64,000 nt of DNA from a bacterium SCSIO 12844 (GTDB lineage Bacteria; Pseudomonadota; Gammaproteobacteria; Francisellales; Francisellaceae): NCBI GenBank assembly GCA_024397935.1, contig CP073743.1, forward strand, positions 1,798,001 through 1,862,000, written 5' to 3'. Positions 13,501 through 22,500 of the stretch are shown piece after piece. Within the stretch, counting starts at the first letter, position 1. The number at the start of each line of letters is the position of its first letter. Under the pieces are notes generated by a model. The model did no database searches. It was not told where the DNA came from and saw nothing but the letters and a program-made list of their open reading frames with translations. Made by a program: the position numbers and the translations under genes.

Positions 13501-16500
13501 CCAACTGCAATACGATTTCCATTATCACTAATAGTTGTACTAACACCAAAGTTATCTGTTGCAGCTTCACCATCAATATCTAAACCTAACTGTTGAAATT
13601 TAACAAATGACATATTTGGCGCATCATTAATTGGATTAATTGTAATATTAAATGTATTTGGTGAATTAACACCCCCATCTTCATCTAAAACACTAAAAGT
13701 AAAGCTATCAGAAGTTGTCTCACTACCATTATAATCATAAGTAATTAAATTAGTATCAATATCGTTTTGACTAAATGTATCATTAATACTTACCGCTACA
13801 GCATTAATATATAAAGTTCCATTCATAGGCAAGCTATCTATGCGATAAGTAATCGTATCAGCTGCAACATCAGTAAAGGCTAAATCTGTTGTAGCTATAA
13901 TATTATTTATACTACCTTCATCAACTGCAATTAATAAATCACCACCTGAAGCTGGGGCAACATTATTAACAACAAAATCAATCGTAGTGCTATCAGTTGT
14001 CGCTGCAATTCCTGAATTGGCATTATCAGTTACTTCAACATTTAAGGTATACGTATCATCATTAGTATCATCATCAGGTGCGCTATAACTTAAACTATTT
14101 AATGTTGTTGTTACATCTATTTTAGTGCCTGTAAAACTAATAGCATTTATTAAACCATTACCATTACCTAACCCAATTGAAGTAACACCAACAGCTGCAG
14201 GCGCTGTATAACTAAAACTACCAAAGGTTGAACCCTCTAAACCAATTAAATATATGGTAGCTGTTATATCATCAACATTATCTGTATCTCCTGCATCATC
14301 ATCTGTAATACTAAAGCCAGTAAATAAAACACTATTACCTTCACTAATTGCTGCTGGATCAGCCGGATCATTAATATCAATTGGATCATTTATTGGAATT
14401 ACATTAACACTCGTTGATATAATTGCTTCACCAGTATCATCACCACCTAAAACAACACCACCGTTATCGGTTAAACTAGTAACCGTAATAACTCTAATAC
14501 CTGGTGTTGGGTCATCACCTATATGTTCATACTGTAAATTATCTACCAATGTCTCAGCCTGGGCTTCTGAAATACCAGCACCTGTAGTTTCAACCGTAAT
14601 AAATGCATTCTCTGAAACTACATTAACAGTAACACTTTCAAAATTAGCTGTAGATGTTGAACCATTGACTAAATCAACTGCTGTACCATCAATATATAAT
14701 TTTTCTAAATTACCATCAACTACATCTTCAACAGTAAATGTAAAACCAATAATAGTCTGATTCGTTTCAATTGTAGAAACAGATGCATTTTCAAATAAAT
14801 TAACTGGAGGATCATTTTCAGTATAATCAATTACCGACTCAAAAACACGCACATGACCTGAGTTTGAGCCACTCCCATCATTTAGATAAGCACCAACGGC
14901 AATTCGATTACCAGATTCATTAGTAGCAACTGAAGTACTAAATCTGTCTCCATTATCTTCACCAACAGCACTATCAATGAGATTCCAATTAGTACCATCA
15001 AACTCATAGATATGTACCTTACCCGCATTCGTTCCTAAGCTTGTTGGTGATCCTACTATTAAACGATTACCAGTTGCATTTAGTGCAACAGATGTTCCTG
15101 ATTTATCATTAGCTGCTTCTCCATCAATATCTGCACCAACCTGATCCCACATTAAGGTTGAATTATTCCATTGATATACACGAACATGACCCCCATTAGA
15201 AAATACATCTGAATTATCCGGAGCTCCAATAGCTAACCGCTGACCATCACCACTGATAGAAACTGAAGTACCAGCCTCATCACTTGCAAACTCTCCATCA
15301 ATATCCTGGCCTATTTGGTTCCAGGATCCTGCAACTAATTCATATACTCTGGTATGCCCGCTTGCTCCACCATTACCATCATTTAAAGGGGCGCCAATCG
15401 CTAGTCTTGTACCATCTGAGCTTAAAGAAATAGAATAACCTGAATCATCACCAGGATTTTCACCATCAATATCTGAGCCTAATTGGTTCCAAGATATACC
15501 ATCCCAACTATAAACACGCACATGACCTCGAGAACTTCCAGAAGCACCATCATTATTTGGCGCCCCAATTGCAACTGTATTACCATCATTACTTAGCGCT
15601 ACTGAATGACCTGAATCGTCTTGAGCTGCTTCACCTATTATTTCACTACGTAATACCCAATTAGTGCCATTCCAGTCATAAATATACACATTACCTGCAC
15701 TTGCACCAGATGCATTATCATTATTTCTTGCACCAACTGCTAATACTAAACCACCACTACTTAATGAAACTGAACTACCGAATTCATCATTATCAGCAAC
15801 ACCATCAAGATCACTACCCATTTGTACCCAGTTACTTGCAACTAGCTGATAAACCCTAACATGGCCTCTTCCATTACCTCCACCATCATTTTCAATTGCT
15901 CCAACTGCAACAATCGTACCGTTTTCATTAAAAGCAATTGCTTCACCAGAATTATCACCCGTTATTTCACCATCAATATCTAAACCTAGCTGTTGAAATG
16001 TTCCTAAAGAATCGGCCGTTAATGTTGGTGGGTCATTAATTGGCAGTACTCTAATACAAGTAGAAAAAGCAAAATCACCTGTATCATCACCTCCGCCTAC
16101 TGTCCCCCCATTATCAACTAATTGTGCTATTGTTATAGTTCTTGTACCTTCTGTTGGATCCTCACTTAAGTGTTCATAAGTTATCGTATCAATCAAAGTT
16201 TCAGTAAGTGCTTCTGAAATACTACCACCAGTTAAAGCAATTGTTGCTGTGTTACCTGTAAAACTGACAAGATAGGTAAATCCATTAGTTGCTGTTGTAT
16301 TGGTATTTGTGTCATATAATGAAATAGCAGTGCCATCTATAGTTAACACTTCATCACTGGTTAATCCAATATCATTGCGATCAATGATATTAGTTATTGT
16401 AAATGTTATCTCAGTAATATTTTGTCCGCCTTCAACAGTAGATACGGATGCATTTTCAAATAAAGTAATTGGTGCTGCATTTTCAATATAATCTATATGT

Positions 16501-19500
16501 GGTGCACGGTAAGCTCTGACATGACCACTATTACCACCATTTTCATCATTTTTTGGCGCACCAATAGCAATCACTTCACCATCACCACTTAATGCAACCG
16601 CCCAACCTGAGTTATCATTTACATTAGGTGAACCTTCACCATTAATATCACCCCCTTTTTGAACCCAGTCCGATATATCCGTATCATAGACATATAATCT
16701 TGTTTGACCAACATTACCACCAGGAACGTCATTATTATGTCTTGCACCAATTAAAACAGCATATCCATCATCACTGATTGAAACAGAATAACCTGACTGA
16801 TCTGCACCATCTTCACCATCGATATCATTACCTAACTGATTCCATGAGCTTCCATCATATTCATACACACGAACATGACCACTATTTGCACCATTAATAC
16901 CATTATTAAAATGTGCACCAATGGCAACAATATTTCCTGCGCCACTTAAAGAGACACTATTACCAGACTGATCACTACTTGCTTCACCATCAATATTTGA
17001 ACCTAATTGAACCCAGTTTGAACCAATATAACGATAGATCTCAACATGACCACTGCCTGTTGCATCAATTACAGGTGCGCCAATCGCTACAGTATCTCCA
17101 TCACTACTTATTGATACAGAGCGACCAAAATCTTCATTAGCAGAACTTGCATCAATATCTAAGCCCTTTTGCACCCATGTTGCACCATCATATGTATAAA
17201 CTCTGACATGTCCACCATTAGAAGCACCATCATCGTTATTAATTGCACCAATAGCAACTGTTAAACCATCATCACTTAATGAAACTGAATGTCCTGAACG
17301 ATCACCAGCTGCTTCACCATCAATATCTGCGCCTAACTGATTCCAGTTTGAGCCATCCCATTGGTATAGACGTACATGACCTCGGTTATCTGATCCCACA
17401 CCAGAAATCCCATCATTTCTTGGCGCACCAACAGCTAATATCGTACCATCAAAACTTAATGCAACTGAAATACCAAAGTCATCATTAATTGCTTCACCAT
17501 TAATATTTACCCCTAACTGATTCCATGTAGCACCATCATACTGTAATATTTTGACATAACCAGTATTCCCTGCAAGTTGATCATGAGGCGCACCAACAGC
17601 CATAATAGTACCATCACCATTTAATGCAACAGATCCACCTAATCGATCACTTGGATTATCTCCATCGATATCTCCGCCAAGCTGTTCTAAAGCACCTGTA
17701 GAATCTACTGATAACGTTGGTTCATCATTAATTTCAGTAACATCAAATGTAATGGTATTGGCAGTTTGATCTGTATCTTGGCCTCCATTTGCCGTACCAC
17801 CATCATCAGTTACTTGAAAATCAAAACTAGCATAATTACTACCACTACCATGTTCAGCTGGTGTAAATACTAAATTACCTAAGCTTGCAACAGGAATAAC
17901 ATCTAAATTAATTACATCGACAGTACTTAACTGTAATGTACTACCTACAGGTAATGTAATATTATTAACTATAATTGATAAAAAATTATGTGCTGGGCTA
18001 TCACCTGAGTCGCTAAATCCAAAATCACCTGCACTAAACGTATGAGTTGCATCCTCATTAATTATGATTGTATTATCTGTACCCTGTGGCTCATTATTAA
18101 TCGCATTAACATCAATACTTGTTTTGATATCTAATGTCGTCGTATCACTGCCACCATTGGTTACTCCACCATCATCTGTAATATTTTTAAAGTTAACTAA
18201 CCTATCAATTTCATTTGGATTAGTACTAATATTTTCATAGCTAATTGCATTAATTAAATTTTCAGCTTGCGTGGCTGTTAAAGTACCACCTGAGATTGTA
18301 ACTGTTGTAATTGAACCTGAAAGACTAACATTATAACTTAAGCTATTACCACCTGTTGTTGTACCTGAGTTACCATTATTTAAAGAAATTGCAGTATTAT
18401 CTATATATAAAATCTCATCACTGCCATCAGATACATTAAATACTTCTAGTGTAAATCCAGTAATACTCTGAGTACTTTCAACTGTTGAAATAGCCGCATT
18501 TTGAAATAATGTAAGTGCACTATCGCCTTCATTAAAAACAACATACGGGCAAAAAGTACTTACATGACCACTATTTGAACCATTATCATCATTATTGAAT
18601 GCACCAGCTATAAATACTTGTCCATCATTACTAATTGCAACTGAATAACCTAACTGATCACCTGCATTTTCACCGTCAAAATCTGAACCTAACTGTACCC
18701 AATCACTACCATCATATTCATAAACACGCACATGACCACGATTATCACCAGTACCACCACCAGCATCATTTTCAGGTGCACCAACAATTAATATATTTCC
18801 GTCAGCACTTAATGCAACTGCCTCCCCAGTATGTGCTGTATTGCCTTCTCCATTAATATCAGAACCCAACTGAACCCAAGCTGAACCATTATATTCATAA
18901 ACACGTACTTGACCACTTGTACCACCTGCATCATCATTTAAAGGTTCACCAACTGCTAACCTTAATCCATCACTACTTAATGAAACTGATGAACCTGATT
19001 GATCTCCATTTGACTCACCATCAATATCTGATCCCAGCTGAACCCAAGTAGTTCCATTGTATTGATAAACCCGTACATGACCGCTATTACCACCATTACC
19101 ATCATTTTGTGCAGCTCCAATGGCAACAATTGTTCCATCACCATTTAATGAAACAGCTCTTCCTGACTGATCCGTTGATGCCTCACCATCAATATCTTGC
19201 CCTATTTGATTCCAACTAGCGCCATCCCATTGATAAATTCTTACATGGCCACGATTATTAGTTGGTCCGAAAGCACCATCATTAATTGGTGCACCAACAG
19301 CTAAAATAGTACCATCATCACTTAAATCAACTGAGGTACCACTATCATCATTGGCAGCTTCACCATCAATATCAGCACCTAATTGAACCCAGTTAGTTCC
19401 ATTGTATTGATAGACTCTTGCATGACCACTTGATCCACCAGCATCATCATTTAATGGTGCACCAATGGCTAGTATTGTCCCATCATTGTTTAATGCAACT

Positions 19501-22500
19501 GAACTACCTGACTCATCTGCATTCGCTTCACCATCAATGTCTTGTCCAATTTGATTCCACGTTGTACCATCAAACTGATAAACACGTACATGACCACTAT
19601 TGCCACCATTACCATCATTTTGTGGCGCACCAATGGCAATAATGCTACCATCACCACTAACTGCTACTGCTGACCCTGATAGATCATTTGCAGCTTCACC
19701 TAAAATGCTTGGGCCTATTTGTGCAAATAAACCTGTTGATTCGAGTGTAATCGTTGGCGCTTCATTAACTGACAGTACATCAATATAAGTTGATATACCA
19801 ATAAGGCCTGTATCATTACCACCACCGACTATACCACCATCATCTTTAAGACTTTCAATGGTTACTTTTTTACGTACTTCAGTTGGATTATTACTTGAAT
19901 GTTCATAAGTTATTGTATTAATAATAGTTTCAGTTTGTGCTTCTGAGATACTGCCACTAGTTAAAGCAATAGTTGCAGTATTTCCTGTGAAATTAACATT
20001 ATAATTAAAATTAGTAGTTGTACCGAAACTACTGTGAAATAATGAAATATCCGTTCCATCGATGTTTAATATTTCATCACTTGTTAGTCCTATATCATTA
20101 CGATCAATAATATTTGTAATGCTAAGTTCTATTTCTGTAATACTATCCACTATTTCAATTGTAGAAGTAACCGTATTACCAAAATTTAAATCTACAGGAA
20201 GGTCACCATCAATATATTCAGTTACTAATGAATAAACTCTAACTTGACCACTCTCAGCACCATTGCCATCATTTCGAGGAGCCCCGATTACAAAGTGACT
20301 TGCATCTGCACTAACTGCAACAGACCAGCCATTTTCATCATCTGCCGCCATACCATCAATATCACGTGATAATGCCCAAAACGAACCTGTCCATTGATAA
20401 ATTCTTACATGACCACTATCTGAACCATTATCATCATTTTTAAATGCACCTACTACCAATGTGTTGCCATCAGAACTTAATGAAACAGACCAGCCACTTT
20501 GATCATCTTCAGCCTCACCATCAATATCATTACCTACTTGAACCCAAGCTGAACCATTCCAATCATAAACCCTTACATGGCCACTACCTAAACCGTTATC
20601 ATCATTTTCAGGTGCACCAATAGCAACACGCGTACCATCAGAACTGAGTGAAACTGATGCGCCACTTTGATCATTTACCGCTTCTCCAACTATATCACTT
20701 CCTAATTGCACCCAGGCTGTTCCATTATATTGGTATATACTTACAAATCCATTACTTCCAGCGCCAAGTGAACCAATGGCTAAAATATCGCCATTATCAC
20801 TTAATGAAACTGACCAACCTTTAAGTTCAGTTAGTATTGCACCATCAAGATCAGCACCTTTTTGCACCCAGGCTGTACCATTATATTCATAAACTCGTAC
20901 ATGACCTGCCCAAAATGTAACTTGACTATTTTGCGCAGCGCCTATGGCAATGGTATTACCATCACTACTTAATGAAATAGATCGACCACTTTGATCGTTT
21001 GCTGCTTCTCCATCAATATCCGCTCCTAACTGAACCCAAGCTGTCCCATTAAACTCATAAATACGAACATGACCTGAATTTGCACCATTATCATCATTAT
21101 TCATTGCACTTACTGCAATACGACTACCATCATTATTAAACGTAATACTATGGCCAACCAAATCATCTGCTGCTTCCTCTAAAATATTACTACCCACCTG
21201 ATTCCAACTTGAACCATCCCAATCATAAACTGAGACGTAATTATCTAACGATGAAAAAGCAATACGACTACCATCATCTGTAATGGTCACAGCACGACCA
21301 ACTTCATCACCTAAAGCGCCATAAATATCAGAACCTACTTGAGTTGAAACATCTGAGAATAAGGTTGGTGGGTCATTAATTGCAGTTAGATTAATCGTAC
21401 TTGTAACTGTTGAAGAATCAGAAGTACCATCATTTAATGTCCAAGAAACTGTTCTTGATAATGTGTTTGGATCATCAGATGTATTTTCATAAGTTACTGC
21501 CCTTAATGCAGTTTGAAAATCTGCTGGAGTCTGTCCTAATGCACTTGTAATTGTTAACGTTCCTGTAACATCATCCCAATTTTGTATCATATCACCTATT
21601 AAAGTTGGCGCATTTAATGCATCCTGTGTATTATTATAATTTCCTGTAATTTGTATAGCAGCACTAGAAATATTACTATCTGGATCACTTACAGTTATTG
21701 TCATATCAATAGCTACTGGTGCATCATTTTCCGTATAATTTAAAGTAGCACCAGCTGTAATTGTGGGTGGCACTAGTAAATGCTCATAACTGCTAAAATC
21801 AATAATTTCATCTACATCAATAGCTATATCATATTCTAGTTGACTGTCACCACCTAAGACTTTACCACCAGTTTCATCAATTGATGCTGCAATATCTGCA
21901 TGAGTATAACTTTTTAATACATCAATAAAGGTCATTCCTTTTGTGCCTTCTGCAACATTACAACCATAAAATAATAAATCACCATTTGATGAAAGTGATT
22001 GTCCCCAATTAGCTAGCTGATTTTTATAAAAAGATAAACTATCTGAATTTAATATTACATTCCCTAAATATAGCTCACCCTGATTTCCATGAGAGATAAT
22101 ATGCACGGCATCCAAATTGTCATATTTACTTAATATTCTTGCTATCTCATTAACACCATTTTTATTAATATCAATAATCTCAACTGATGATTTTCGTGAA
22201 ATATCTTTAATTAAGGTATGAGGGTCCTTCACTCTTGAGTCAAAAATAACAACTTCTTTATAAACTGAATAATCCTTTGTTAAGTTATGATCATTAGCAC
22301 CTATTTGTTCTAACAAACTCTCTGCTGCATCTGCGTTGTCATTTATATTGAGTGCTTGTAATACTTCATTTTGTTCATTTTCAGAAATATCATCGGCAAG
22401 ATCAACCGTTCCAACAGCGGCACCATCAAACATGTAGCGTGGTTCTAGAGCTTGCCTAATTGTCGAAATATGAGTTGACTTATCTAAATCAAAGTCTTCT

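Noticed and set aside
8875-19788. Plus- and minus-strand frames of 60-168 codons in this stretch
   Set aside because: Low-complexity shadows of the propeller and linker repeats; the main minus-strand frame is coherent through them.
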